NCBI GenBank assembly: GCA_963843455.1 | Contig: CAWJKE010000016.1 | Location: forward strand, 62,001-126,000 | Origin: CAIQPS01 sp963843455 | GTDB taxonomy: Bacteria; Actinomycetota; Thermoleophilia; RBG-16-64-13 | DNA: 64,000 nucleotides | Reading direction: 5' to 3' | Shown here: positions 55,422 through 64,000 of the stretch, in pieces | How the letters are laid out: each line of letters begins with the position of its first letter | How positions within the stretch are numbered: position 1 is the first letter of the stretch | Translations under genes and position numbers: made by a program | Notes under the pieces: generated by a model | What the model saw: only the letters and a program-made list of their open reading frames with translations | Databases searched by the model: none | Told to the model about the DNA's origin: nothing

Positions 55422-56704
55422 ATGGCCGAAGAACGCATCCAGCCCATCCCCTATCTCAGGCTGCTCTTGCTCGCGGCGCTCGTCGGCTTGTCAGCGCAGT
55501 CATTACCTTCGCCTTCATGTGGGCGACCAGGCACGCGGCGGAGTTGATCTGGGCCAGCACCGAGGACGCGGGCAATGTTTGGCGGCCGATATTCACCGTG
55601 CTGCTGTGTGCCTTCGGCGGCCTCGTGGTGGGCATCCTGGTGAAGATATTCGGCGACCACTCCGGCATATTCGCCGAACTGATGCAGAACTTCGGCCGGA
55701 CCGGCCGCTTCAACTACCGGCAGGCGCCGGGGATGGTCATCACCGCGTTCGTCTCGCTGACCATGGGCGGCAGTCTGGGTCCCGAAGCACCCATGGCAGA
55801 CGCCTGCGGCAGCCTGGGCACCTTGCTGTCCGACCGGCTCAAGAAGGACGAGCGGTCCACGCGTTCGCTGGGCTTTTCCGGCATCAGCGGGATGCTCGGC
55901 TCCTTCGTCACCTCCCCCTTCAGCGGGGCGCTTCTTGGGCTAGAGTCCGCTCGCTCGGCCATCTCGCTGCCGTGGTTGCTGTTCCCCAGCCTTGTCTCGT
56001 CGGCAGTGGCCACCGTCGCGTTCGTGCTCCTGTCCGGCGAGTTGTTCGGCAGCCTGTACGTCTTCCCCGAGTACAGCGCACACCTGACGGATCTTCTGTG
56101 GGCGGTGCCTCTTGGCCTCGCGGGGGCGGCAGCGGGCGGAGTGTTCATCATCCTCTTCCGGTTCCTTCGGAAAGCGACGGGACGCCTGGGCAAGCGCTTC
56201 GTCGTCAGGGGGCTCCTTGGGGGCCTTGGACTTGGCATCGCGGGAGCGATCTTCCCACTGGTCCTGTTCTCCGGCGAGGAGCAGACGCACACCCTCATCG
56301 TCGAGGTGGGCAAGTACAGTGTGCTCACGCTGATTGCGATGGCCCTGGTGAAGCTCGTCGTCACGTCGCTTCTCCTGTCCACAGGGTGGAAGGGCGGCTA
56401 TATCTTCCCGACCATGTTCGCGGGCGTGGCGCTGGGTATCGCCGCTCATCAGATCTTCCCGAGCATCCCTCTGGCGGTCGCCGTCGCCGCGACCATGGCG
56501 GGGGCGATGGTCGCAACCATGAAGGCACCGCTGTTTGCGGCCCTCTTTACGGCGATGCTGGTGCAGCGGGAGGCGGCTCCGGTGATAGCCATCGCCGTCA
56601 TTGTCGGCATGCTTGCGACTGCAAGGCTCTCCATGGTGTCACCTCCCGAGGACCCGGCGGCGGAGGCAAACGAGGCCGGATCCGCCCCTTCGGGGACGGG
56701 GTGA
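55422..56704 (+). CDS. ClC-family chloride channel/transporter (one-base frameshift)
   Basis: 427 residues after correction. ATG 55422 gives MAEERIQPIPYLRLLLLAALVGL; adding one G near 55489 joins it to SAVITFAFMWATRHAAELIW and the main frame. About ten TM helices. ClC selectivity-filter regions are visible: GGSLGPEAP (GxEGP-like), the SPFSGALLGLE region and GGYIFPTMFAG. The second pore motif is the GKEGP-equivalent STGWKGGYIFP. The family moves Cl- or exchanges Cl-/H+ or F-. Without correction, the protein from 55517 (395 residues) would lack its first helix. Confidence 0.88.
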
Positions 56705-56769
56705 CATGCCGCACCCGTGGCCGCTCCTGAGATATCCCGAAATCCCGGCCGGGGTCCTTCCCTGATAAA

Positions 56770-58662
56770 ATGCCGGAACGCGGCTGCCCCGAGCGGCCTT
56801 ACGCTGGAGAGAGCGGGCCTCACATCATAGATCCATATCAGCGCTCAATCTACTCGTCCACAAGGCGCAAACGGAGGGCCGTCGCCCGCCGCCGCATAGT
56901 CTTCGCTGCTGCTGGCCTGGCGGTGATCGCCCTCGTCGTCGTGGCGGTCCTCTTCCTCTTTGGCGGCGACTCTCCCAGCCCCACCACAAGCGGGAGCAAC
57001 ACTTCCGCGTCGGGTTCGCAGACAACGGGCAGCTCAGGCTCGGGCACCACCTCCGAGTCCACCGGCGGTACGGACGCCACGACTCCTACCACCGCCGGGT
57101 TCGCGATGACGGTCGCCCCGGTGGAGGGCACGAAGCCCAGCAACTTCGCCATAACCACCCACCTCTACGACGGCGTCACCCGGGTCGCGACCTACAACCG
57201 GCCCGACCCCATCGATTTCGGTCCAGGCAAGGAGTACACGGCTCTCGAGGGCATCATCACCTTCAGAGGCAACAACTACCGCGAAGGCGCCAGCTACGGC
57301 ACCGCCGACGTGAAGACCGCCAAGCTGCAGGTCCTCTGGAGCGTGCCCACGGGGTCCGTGGCCAAGACGGGCGGCGGTGCCTGGACGGGGAGCGGGTGGA
57401 CCGGCCAGCCGTTGATCGTCAAGTGGCCGGAAGACATCAAACAGATCATGAACATCAAAGAAGCGAAAAAGGCCAACCCGGATCTCACAGAGATCATCTA
57501 TCCGTGCCTCGACGGGAAGATCTACTTCCTCGACCTCAAGGACGGCACCTACACCCGGTCGCCCATAGCGTCGGGCGGCGGCCCCTTCAAAGGGACGGGG
57601 AGCATCTATCCCGACGGGACCCCGATCCTGTTCGTCGGCCACGGCGACAACTCCCCGGGCAAGCAGGCGGTCAGAGCGAGGCTCTACAGTCTCATCGACC
57701 AGAAGCAACTCTACACGTTCGGCACCAAGCCCGATGCCAACTCATACCGCAAGTTCCACGCGTACGACTCGAGCGCGCTGTTCGACGTGGGCTCGGACAC
57801 CATCATCGAACCGGGTGAGAACGGCGTCCTCTATACCATCAAGCTGAACACGAAGTTCGACAAGGCGGCGGGCACGCTTTCCATAGCTCCGGACGACCCT
57901 GTCAAGATCAACTACACCAATCCGACCTATAAGGATGTCGGTTTCCCGACCACCAACGCGCGCTGGTGGGGCATGGAAGACTCGGCCGTCGCCTGGAAGA
58001 ACTACCTGTATGTGGCCGACAATGGCGGCAAGCTGTTCTGCTGGAATCTCAACACCATGAAGCTCGTCTGGGTGCAGAACGTGCTCGACGACACCAACAC
58101 CTCGCCGGTGTTCGAGGAGGAGGACGGCCACGGCTACATCTACATCTCGACCTCGCTGCACATCACCGCTCCCGGCACGGCCAACACCCGCAAGGGCGGC
58201 ATCCCCATCTGGAAGATCGACGCCGCGACGGGCGAGGTGGTGTGGGAGACCGAGAAGTATCAGTGCTACACGGTGACGGGTGTCTCAGGCGGGGTACAGG
58301 ATACCCCCGTGCTGGGCCAGAAGGACATCTCCAATCTGGTCATCTACGCGGTCGCCCGGACACCCGCTCCGGGCAGCGGCATCCTGGTGGCTCTCGATAA
58401 GAAGACCGGCGCCGAGGTGTGGAAGACGAGCTTCAACCACTACGCGTGGAGCTCGCCGGTGGCCGTCTACACCCCGGAGGGCAAGTCATACATCGTGCAG
58501 TGCGACACCATCGGAAACATGTTCCTTGTGGAAGGAAAGACCGGCGAGGTTGTCGACTACATCAATCTGGGTACGAACATCGAAGCTTCGCCGGCCGTGT
58601 TCGGCAACACCATCGTGGTGGGCACGCGCGGGCAGAAGATCTACGCGGTCAAGATCAACTAG
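56770..58662 (+). CDS. Membrane-anchored PQQ-like beta-propeller protein
   Basis: 630 residues. A basic N-terminus (STRRKRRAVARRR), one TM helix (~45-66), a Ser/Thr/Gly linker (~70-115), then an extracytoplasmic beta-propeller of PQQ-repeat type (GEVVWETEKY, GAEVWKTSF, GQKIYAVKIN at the end). No PQQ-binding or cytochrome motif was seen, so it may be a binding or scaffold propeller rather than a dehydrogenase. ATG 56770 has a weak ribosome site. The ferredoxin-like gene follows after 59 bp. Confidence 0.8.
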   Translation: MPERGCPERPYAGESGPHIIDPYQRSIYSSTRRKRRAVARRRIVFAAAGLAVIALVVVAVLFLFGGDSPSPTTSGSNTSASGSQTTGSSGSGTTSESTGGTDATTPTTAGFAMTVAPVEGTKPSNFAITTHLYDGVTRVATYNRPDPIDFGPGKEYTALEGIITFRGNNYREGASYGTADVKTAKLQVLWSVPTGSVAKTGGGAWTGSGWTGQPLIVKWPEDIKQIMNIKEAKKANPDLTEIIYPCLDGKIYFLDLKDGTYTRSPIASGGGPFKGTGSIYPDGTPILFVGHGDNSPGKQAVRARLYSLIDQKQLYTFGTKPDANSYRKFHAYDSSALFDVGSDTIIEPGENGVLYTIKLNTKFDKAAGTLSIAPDDPVKINYTNPTYKDVGFPTTNARWWGMEDSAVAWKNYLYVADNGGKLFCWNLNTMKLVWVQNVLDDTNTSPVFEEEDGHGYIYISTSLHITAPGTANTRKGGIPIWKIDAATGEVVWETEKYQCYTVTGVSGGVQDTPVLGQKDISNLVIYAVARTPAPGSGILVALDKKTGAEVWKTSFNHYAWSSPVAVYTPEGKSYIVQCDTIGNMFLVEGKTGEVVDYINLGTNIEASPAVFGNTIVVGTRGQKIYAVKIN

Positions 58663-58721
58663 CGGCCCACAACTGGCGCCCGCAACCGGCGCCTCGGGCA
58701 ACGACGAACGGGGGGAAGACG

Positions 58722-59420
58722 ATGCCGACCAGGAAGATCATCGAGATAGACCGTGACCTCTGCAACGGGTGCGGACTCTGCACCACGGCCTGCGACGAGG
58801 GCGCGCTGGAACTTGATGACGAGGACAAGGCCGTCCTGGTCCGGGAGATCTTCTGCGACGGCATGGGCATGTGCCTCAACGTCTGCCCCACCGGCGCGCT
58901 GACGATCGTCGAGCGGGAGAGCCCGGCGTACGACTACAAGGCGACGGTCCAGCACGTCGAGCGGGTACGAGGCACCGATGCGGTCGCCGCTGTGCACCGC
59001 GACCCCGACGAGGACGCCGAGCCCGATGCGGCAGCGGCCCCGGCGGTGTCGGAGCTGAGCCAGTGGCCCATCCAGCTTCATCTGATCACGCCGGCCGCCC
59101 CTTACTTCCATGGCGCCGATCTGCTGGTGGCGGCTGACTGCACCGCTTTCGCTCTGGGGAGCTTCCATTCGGAGCTGCTCAAGGGCCGCAAGATGGTCAT
59201 CGCCTGTCCCAAGCTGGACGAGACCGGGCCGTATGTGGACAAGCTCGCCGCTCTCGTCCGCGACGCCGAGTTGAGGTCGTTGACGGTGGCCATCATGACG
59301 GTGCCCTGCTGCACCGGGCTCGAGAAGATGGTGGAGCGCGCGGTGGCCGATTCCGGCGTCGACATGCCCATGCGCACGGTCGTCATCGGCATCGACGGGC
59401 AGATCGCCGGCGAACGCTGA
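58722..59420 (+). CDS. 4Fe-4S ferredoxin-type protein with C-terminal domain
   Basis: 232 residues. The N-terminal ferredoxin domain has one full cluster motif CNGCGLCTTAC (Cys14, 17, 20, 24) and a second, looser set (Cys45, Cys51, Cys55 in FCDGMGMCLNVCP) that could complete a second cluster. An acidic linker precedes a C-terminal domain (~105-232) with Cys residues in AADCTAF, IACPKLD and VPCCTGLE. The layout matches small iron-sulfur proteins of anaerobes; the electron partner is unknown. ATG 58722 follows GGGGGAAG. Confidence 0.85.
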   Translation: MPTRKIIEIDRDLCNGCGLCTTACDEGALELDDEDKAVLVREIFCDGMGMCLNVCPTGALTIVERESPAYDYKATVQHVERVRGTDAVAAVHRDPDEDAEPDAAAAPAVSELSQWPIQLHLITPAAPYFHGADLLVAADCTAFALGSFHSELLKGRKMVIACPKLDETGPYVDKLAALVRDAELRSLTVAIMTVPCCTGLEKMVERAVADSGVDMPMRTVVIGIDGQIAGER

Positions 59421-59472
59421 GCCGCCGGCCCACGGCCCGCGGCGCGACACAGGCCGCATAGCGAGGAAGCTC

Positions 59473-61062
59473 TTGTTCCAAGAAGACCGCAGGACGAAGC
59501 TCTTCACGCTCGGAGCGATCTGCTTCGGCTTGTTCATGGTCATGCTCGACAACACGGTGGTCAACCTCGCCCTGCCGACCATCCAGAGGGAGCTGAACGC
59601 CGGTTTCAGCGAACTGCAGTGGATCGTCGACGCTTTTACCCTGGTACTCGCCTCCATGATGCTCACGGGCGGCACTCTGGGTGACCTCTACGGGCGCAAA
59701 CGGGCCTTTCTCTCCGGTCTTGCCATCTTCACAGCCGGCTCGCTGCTCTGCGCCCTGTCACCGTCCATCGAGGTCCTGATCGGGGCGAGGGCCATCCAAG
59801 GGTTGGGCGCGGCTGTCATGATGCCGGCCACTCTCGCCATCCTGACCAACACGTTCCGTGATCCGAAGGAGAGGGCTCAGGCGATCGGCATCTGGGCCGG
59901 AGTGTCGGGGATCTCGCTGGCGCTGGGACCGGCTTTGGGCGGCGTCATGGTGGATGCCTTCGGATGGCAGAGCATCTTCTACATCAACGTGCCCATAGGA
60001 TTGATCGCCTTTTTCGCGGCTTTCCGGCTCGTCCCAGAGTCGAAGAACCCCGAGGGACGGAGTCTCGACATCTTCGGACAGATCCTGGCCATCGTCGGCC
60101 TCGGGACGCTCACCTACGCCTTCATCGAAGCGAACAGCTACGGCTGGGGTTCCGCGACCATCATCGCCCTCATTGCGGTGGGGCTGGCGGCGCTGATCGC
60201 CTTCGGCTTCTGGGAATCCCGGGTCAAGAGCCCCATGCTGCAACTGCGGTTCTTTAGAAACCAGACCTTTCTTGGCTCGAACCTTGTCGGCCTGACGGTC
60301 AGCTTCGGCTTCATGGGAATGATCTTCTTTCTGGCCCTCTTCATGCAGAACGTACAGGGATACTCACCCACCCAAGCCGGCGTCCGGCAGTTGGCCGCCA
60401 CCCTGGCGGTGATGGTGTCGGCCGTGCTTTCCGGGCGCATCGTGGGCCGGATCGGTGCGAGGATCCCCATCGTTGTCGGTATGGCCATGGTCGGGGGCGT
60501 CATCCTGGCGTTCACCCAGGTCCAGGCGGATAGTCTCTACTCGGCTTACTGGCCCCTTCTGACCATCATGGGCATCGGCGCTGGTCTGGTCATGAGCCCG
60601 ATGACCACCGCGGTGATGAGCACCGTTCCGGTGGCCCGCGCGGGCATGGCCTCGGCCACTCTGAACACCACGCGCCAGGTCGGCGGCGTCTTTGGGATCG
60701 CCGTTCTCGGCTCGATCGTGACCGGACGCTTCCTCTCCGAGGTGCGGATCGCCCTCACCGCGATGGACCTTCCTCCCGCGGTGACCCAGAAGATCCTCGA
60801 GGTGGCCCAGCAGGGGCGCGGAGCAGGCGGGAGCGGGGTGACGTCGGTGCCGGGCATCGATGTGAACGCCATCCAGCAGGCGGTCCGCGTCTCGTTCACC
60901 AACGGAATGCACCACGCGCTCTGGTTCGCCGGCGTGGTGGTGCTGGCGGGAGCCGTGATCGCGGCTATCATGATCCGAGGCACCGCGCCTCACGAGCAGA
61001 TGGCCCGCCACGCCGCGGCGGATGCGAGCCCCGCGCCCGTGGCGGCCGACGCCGCGGACTGA
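59473..61062 (+). CDS. MFS transporter, DHA2 (EmrB/QacA) type
   Basis: 529 residues with about 14 TM helices. Motifs of drug:H+ antiporter-2 family: LDNTVVNLALPTIQ in TM1, GDLYGRKR (motif A) after TM2, and GPALGGVMVD (motif C) in TM5. Probably proton-driven export of an organic compound; the substrate is unknown. TTG 59473 follows GAGGAAG. It lies 52 bp after the ferredoxin gene and 29 bp before the flavin-reductase-like gene, so the four plus-strand genes may form one unit. Confidence 0.92.
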   Translation: MFQEDRRTKLFTLGAICFGLFMVMLDNTVVNLALPTIQRELNAGFSELQWIVDAFTLVLASMMLTGGTLGDLYGRKRAFLSGLAIFTAGSLLCALSPSIEVLIGARAIQGLGAAVMMPATLAILTNTFRDPKERAQAIGIWAGVSGISLALGPALGGVMVDAFGWQSIFYINVPIGLIAFFAAFRLVPESKNPEGRSLDIFGQILAIVGLGTLTYAFIEANSYGWGSATIIALIAVGLAALIAFGFWESRVKSPMLQLRFFRNQTFLGSNLVGLTVSFGFMGMIFFLALFMQNVQGYSPTQAGVRQLAATLAVMVSAVLSGRIVGRIGARIPIVVGMAMVGGVILAFTQVQADSLYSAYWPLLTIMGIGAGLVMSPMTTAVMSTVPVARAGMASATLNTTRQVGGVFGIAVLGSIVTGRFLSEVRIALTAMDLPPAVTQKILEVAQQGRGAGGSGVTSVPGIDVNAIQQAVRVSFTNGMHHALWFAGVVVLAGAVIAAIMIRGTAPHEQMARHAAADASPAPVAADAAD

Positions 61063-61091
61063 CCTAATCGACCAGCGAGGGGAGGACCCAC

Positions 61092-61658
61092 ATGGCCAGA
61101 AAGAACATCGGAAAGCATTTTGACATCTTTCCCATGCCGGTGGTGTTGGTCGGCACCGTGACCGACGGAAAGCCGAACTTCATGACAGCCGCCTGGATAA
61201 CCAAACTCAACTCCGACCCGCCCATGGTCGGCGTCTCGATCGGCACGAGGCAGCACACCGCCAAGGGTATCCAGCAGACGGGCGAATTCAGCCTCAGCTA
61301 TCCCAGCGTTGACCAAGCGATCCTCGCGGACTACTGCGGGCTGGTGCACGGCTATGAAGAGGACAAGAGCGAGCACCTGGAGATCTTCAGCGGGGCGCTT
61401 GAATCGGCGCCGATGGTGCGGCAGTGCCCGGTTGGTCTCGAATGCCGACTCAAACAGACCGTGGAGTTGCCGCACGACTTCTTGTTCATCGGGGAAGTCA
61501 TCAACGTCTACGCCAGCGAGAACGTCCTTACCGACGGCAAGATCGACGTTGCTAAGCTGCGGCCTTTCGTGCTGACCATGCCGGGCAACGCCTATTGGGC
61601 CTTGGGCGAGTATGTTGGCCCGGCCTGGGAGATAGGCAAGACCCTTCGCAAGTCCTAG
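61092..61658 (+). CDS. Flavin reductase-like (flavoredoxin type) protein
   Basis: 188 residues, one FMN-binding split-barrel domain of flavin reductase/flavoredoxin type: PMPVVLVGTVTDGKPNFMTAAW, MVGVSIGTRQHT, GEFSLSYPS and the C-terminal YWALGEYVG. Binds FMN and passes electrons. ATG 61092 after GAGGGGAGGA. The nearby Fe-S protein is a possible partner (inference from position). Confidence 0.88.
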   Translation: MARKNIGKHFDIFPMPVVLVGTVTDGKPNFMTAAWITKLNSDPPMVGVSIGTRQHTAKGIQQTGEFSLSYPSVDQAILADYCGLVHGYEEDKSEHLEIFSGALESAPMVRQCPVGLECRLKQTVELPHDFLFIGEVINVYASENVLTDGKIDVAKLRPFVLTMPGNAYWALGEYVGPAWEIGKTLRKS

Positions 61659-61699
61659 GAGGACCGGCGCCGCCTCTGCCGGCCCCGACGCGCGCGGCG

Positions 61700-62974
61700 C
61701 TACCGGGCGCGGCCGCTGCCTGCCACGCCCGCGTCGGAAGACCGCGGGCGCGGAGCTTTGAAGAAGACAGCCCCGAGAGCCCCCGCCGCTCCGAAAGCCG
61801 CCAGCACGAGGTAGCCGGCCGGATAGCCAAGCCCCTTATCGAGAGCCAGCCCGAAGAGCCAGGGCGCCGGCATCGAGATCACAAACCCCAGGGCGTTTAT
61901 CAGACCGGAGGCCGGACCGACGTGCTCCGGTCTGGACACCACTTCGGGGATCATGGCAAAACGCGGTGAGAAGTAGGCCAGGCTGAACAGGCCTACCAGC
62001 ATGACCATGATGAAGACGATCGCCTCCGTCGGCACCAACGGGATGAGAGCCGTGGCGATAGTCATGGCCACCATGCACCCGATGATCACCCGCATGCGGC
62101 CCCAGCGGACCGCGCCGATCGCTCCGGCGGGTGCGCCCATCGTCTGGGCGATCGCCAGTCCAGCCGTGAGGTAGGCGGCCACTCCCACGCTCGTGCCGTA
62201 CTCCGCGCGGAGAAAATCAGGCGTCCAGATAAGGACCCCGGTTCCGACGGCCAGAGAGGCTGCGTTGAAGAGTCCGAGAAGCAGCACGCGCCGGTTGACG
62301 GCCACCGCGCCCAACGCGCGCCCGAGGGCCGGCAACGAGGTAGCCTCCCCCGTTTCGGCGGGTTTGGCTCTCACCGGCTTCTGAGTCAGGGCGAACGCGC
62401 CAACCACCAGCGCCAACCCGGCCGTCAGCAGATAGACCGCCCGGAAACCCCCATAGGCCGCGACACTCGGCATGGCAAGCAGAGCCACGAGGGCACCCAG
62501 GCCCTTGCCGGTCGCGAACAGCCCCCAGCCCCGGTTGCGCGCCTCCGGTCGCAGGAAGCGGGCCATTATCGGGCTACTGACCGGAACCACCATCCCCCCT
62601 CCGACTCCCTGTAACAACCGCCCCACCATGAACGCTGCGTAGGAGGAACTGAGAGCGAACACCAGCGAGCCCAGGACGAAGAAGGCGCAACTGATAGCGA
62701 GCACGCGGCCGCCCCAGCGAGCGGCCGCCACGCCGGCCGGTATGCCGATGGCGCCGTAGGCGAACATGAACACCGAGGTCAGCAGACCGAGTTGTGACGC
62801 GGAGAAGCCGAACTTCTCCTGAAGCTCGGGAGTCACCACGGCCATGAGGGCCAGAGTCAGGGTCGACATCAGGTAGAAGACCATGAGGGAGAGCACCAGG
62901 GTGTCGCCGGCCCGCGACCCCGCCGGCGAGCCTGCTTCGGCCGGCCCTCCGGCTTTCGTTACCTGCCGGGTCAT
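61700..62974 (-). CDS. MFS transporter (12 TM)
   Basis: 424 residues, about 12 TM helices. An MFS motif-A-like loop after TM2 (AGVAAARWGGR) and GRLLQGVGGGMVVPVSSP in TM4. It resembles anion/organic acid or cyanate-type MFS permeases only in general pattern. ATG 62974 overlaps the stop of the upstream paralogue (ATGA). Convergent with the flavin-reductase-like gene. Confidence 0.9.
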   Translation of the reverse strand: MTRQVTKAGGPAEAGSPAGSRAGDTLVLSLMVFYLMSTLTLALMAVVTPELQEKFGFSASQLGLLTSVFMFAYGAIGIPAGVAAARWGGRVLAISCAFFVLGSLVFALSSSYAAFMVGRLLQGVGGGMVVPVSSPIMARFLRPEARNRGWGLFATGKGLGALVALLAMPSVAAYGGFRAVYLLTAGLALVVGAFALTQKPVRAKPAETGEATSLPALGRALGAVAVNRRVLLLGLFNAASLAVGTGVLIWTPDFLRAEYGTSVGVAAYLTAGLAIAQTMGAPAGAIGAVRWGRMRVIIGCMVAMTIATALIPLVPTEAIVFIMVMLVGLFSLAYFSPRFAMIPEVVSRPEHVGPASGLINALGFVISMPAPWLFGLALDKGLGYPAGYLVLAAFGAAGALGAVFFKAPRPRSSDAGVAGSGRAR

Positions 62975-64000
62975 CCGGGCTGCTTCTTGCTCCTCTTGAA
63001 GAAGGCCATACTGGCGACGGCAAGCGTACCGAAGGCCGCGAGCATCAGGTAGCCGGCGACATACGCGGCCCGGGAGCTGTCACCCGCGTCGAGTAACAGG
63101 CCGAAGAACCATGGGAACAGCATAGAGCCGGCAAAGCCCAACGCTGTGTTGAGGCCTGTCGCCGGTCCGACCTGCCACGGCTTGGCCACTACCTCGGGCA
63201 GGTAGCTGATCATCGGGGGGAAGTAGCTCATGCTGAAGAACCCGGCGAGCAGCACCATGACGAACACGAGGGGTACTCCGGGCATGAAACCTACGAGGGC
63301 CGTCGCGGCTACCATCGGGACCATCGACGCGATGATGACCGCGAATTTCCCCCACCGTCCGCACGCGATCGCGCCGAGCGGATTACCGACGAGTTGGGCC
63401 ACCCCGAGCCCGGCCAGCAGGTACAGCGAGATCGTCTCGGGTGAACCGTGGATGTCCTGCAGGAACTGCGGCGTCCACACGAGGATGCCGACGCCGATAG
63501 CCAGGGCGGCGGCGTTGATCAGGCTCAGAAGAAGGACCTTGCGGTTGGTGACGACCGACCCCAGAGCGGAGGCCAGACCGCGGACTGTGGTCGCCCCCTC
63601 GGGATGGGAGGGTAGCATCCGGATCGCTTTTTGAGACAGGACCGCCACGCCCAAGATCAGGCCCAGCCCCGCGGTGGTGAGAAAGACGGCCCGATACCCC
63701 CCGGCGATCTGGATACTGGGCATGGCCAGCAGGGCCACCATCTCCCCGATGCCCCAGCCGGCTCCCAGGATGCCCCAGGCTCTACCCAACCATCTGGGGG
63801 GGAGCGCGTGAGCCAGGACCGGGCTGCAGGTGGCCACCACCATCCCGCCGCCGAGGCCTTGGATGGCCCGGCCGACGAGGAAGCCGGGCATGCTCGAACT
63901 CAGCCCGAAGATGAGCGAGCCCAGAAAGAAACAGCCGCAGCAGACGACGAGGAGCCGCCCGCCCCAGCGGGCGGCACCGATCCCCGACGAGATCCCGGAC
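62971..64000 (-). CDS. MFS transporter paralogue (5' end outside window)
   Basis: C-terminal 342 residues of an MFS protein, the frame being open to the window edge (GISSGIGAARWGGRL, then GRAIQGLGGGMVVATCSP). It is colinear with the next gene downstream (shared GTGVLIWTP/GVGILVWTP, IPEVVSRPEHVGPASGL/LPEVVAKPWQVGPATGL patterns), so the two arose by tandem duplication. They overlap by four bases and are probably co-translated; whether they pair or act separately is unknown. Confidence 0.88.
   Translation of the reverse strand, partial: SGISSGIGAARWGGRLLVVCCGCFFLGSLIFGLSSSMPGFLVGRAIQGLGGGMVVATCSPVLAHALPPRWLGRAWGILGAGWGIGEMVALLAMPSIQIAGGYRAVFLTTAGLGLILGVAVLSQKAIRMLPSHPEGATTVRGLASALGSVVTNRKVLLLSLINAAALAIGVGILVWTPQFLQDIHGSPETISLYLLAGLGVAQLVGNPLGAIACGRWGKFAVIIASMVPMVAATALVGFMPGVPLVFVMVLLAGFFSMSYFPPMISYLPEVVAKPWQVGPATGLNTALGFAGSMLFPWFFGLLLDAGDSSRAAYVAGYLMLAAFGTLAVASMAFFKRSKKQPG

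Overview
The window reads as a chromosomal segment of a high-GC, deep-branching member of the Actinobacteriota (Coriobacteriia/Thermoleophilia-like). The evidence is a cell-envelope cluster in actinobacterial order (FhaA, FhaB, PP2C phosphatase, SEDS protein, PbpA, PASTA kinase), an alpha-beta fused glycyl-tRNA synthetase next to pyruvate phosphate dikinase and a dGTPase-like gene, and frequent GTG/TTG starts. The exact class cannot be fixed from the sequence alone.

Left part, 1-25 kb, is housekeeping. On the minus strand runs kinase, fhaA, fhaB, pstP, rodA, pbpA, pknB, glyQS, then ppdK and dgt. A plus-strand radical SAM gene sits between glyQS and ppdK, with a strong hairpin terminator between the convergent ends. 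A gene-poor stretch (16.95-17.54 kb) holds two hairpin elements with the same core but different arms. Then on the plus strand come tRNA-Leu(CAG), a CARDB-like membrane protein, a DUF4446 protein, pheA, serS, pncA and pncB. A convergent hotdog thioesterase, a CD225-type membrane protein and tRNA-Ser(TGA) follow.

Middle part, 25-55 kb, looks like a genomic island. The intact tRNA-Ser at its left edge is matched by a 57-base directly repeated 3' tRNA-Ser fragment at 55.28 kb (53 of 57 identical). Between them lie almost only large repeat-rich exported proteins, a small lipoprotein, a PilZ protein and a NarL-type response regulator. The surface genes radiate from a ~470-bp intergenic region at 42.7-43.1 kb: regulator, PilZ, D, C, lipoprotein, B and A leftward; E, F and G rightward. 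The proteins are built from a limited module set: a long shared signal peptide, a ~200-residue module with an NRLLLVGVSWN-like motif, IPT/TIG domains, Big-like repeats, InlB-type 75-residue repeats, metallophosphoesterase domains, a YEQTD/YEETN beta-sandwich, and a C-terminal module with two GWNL motifs. Long, nearly identical DNA duplications show recent copying. No integrase or transposase was recognised.

Right part, 55-64 kb, carries a ClC-family channel, a membrane-anchored PQQ-type beta-propeller, a ferredoxin-like protein, a 14-TM efflux MFS protein, a flavin-reductase-like protein and two tandem MFS paralogues, the second cut by the window end.

Seven genes (rodA, B, C, D, pilZ, E, clc) need indel correction to read through. 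In five of them one base restores a complete protein. Because this includes a probably essential gene, assembly indels are the likeliest cause of the single shifts, while D and the 5' half of E may be truly degraded.
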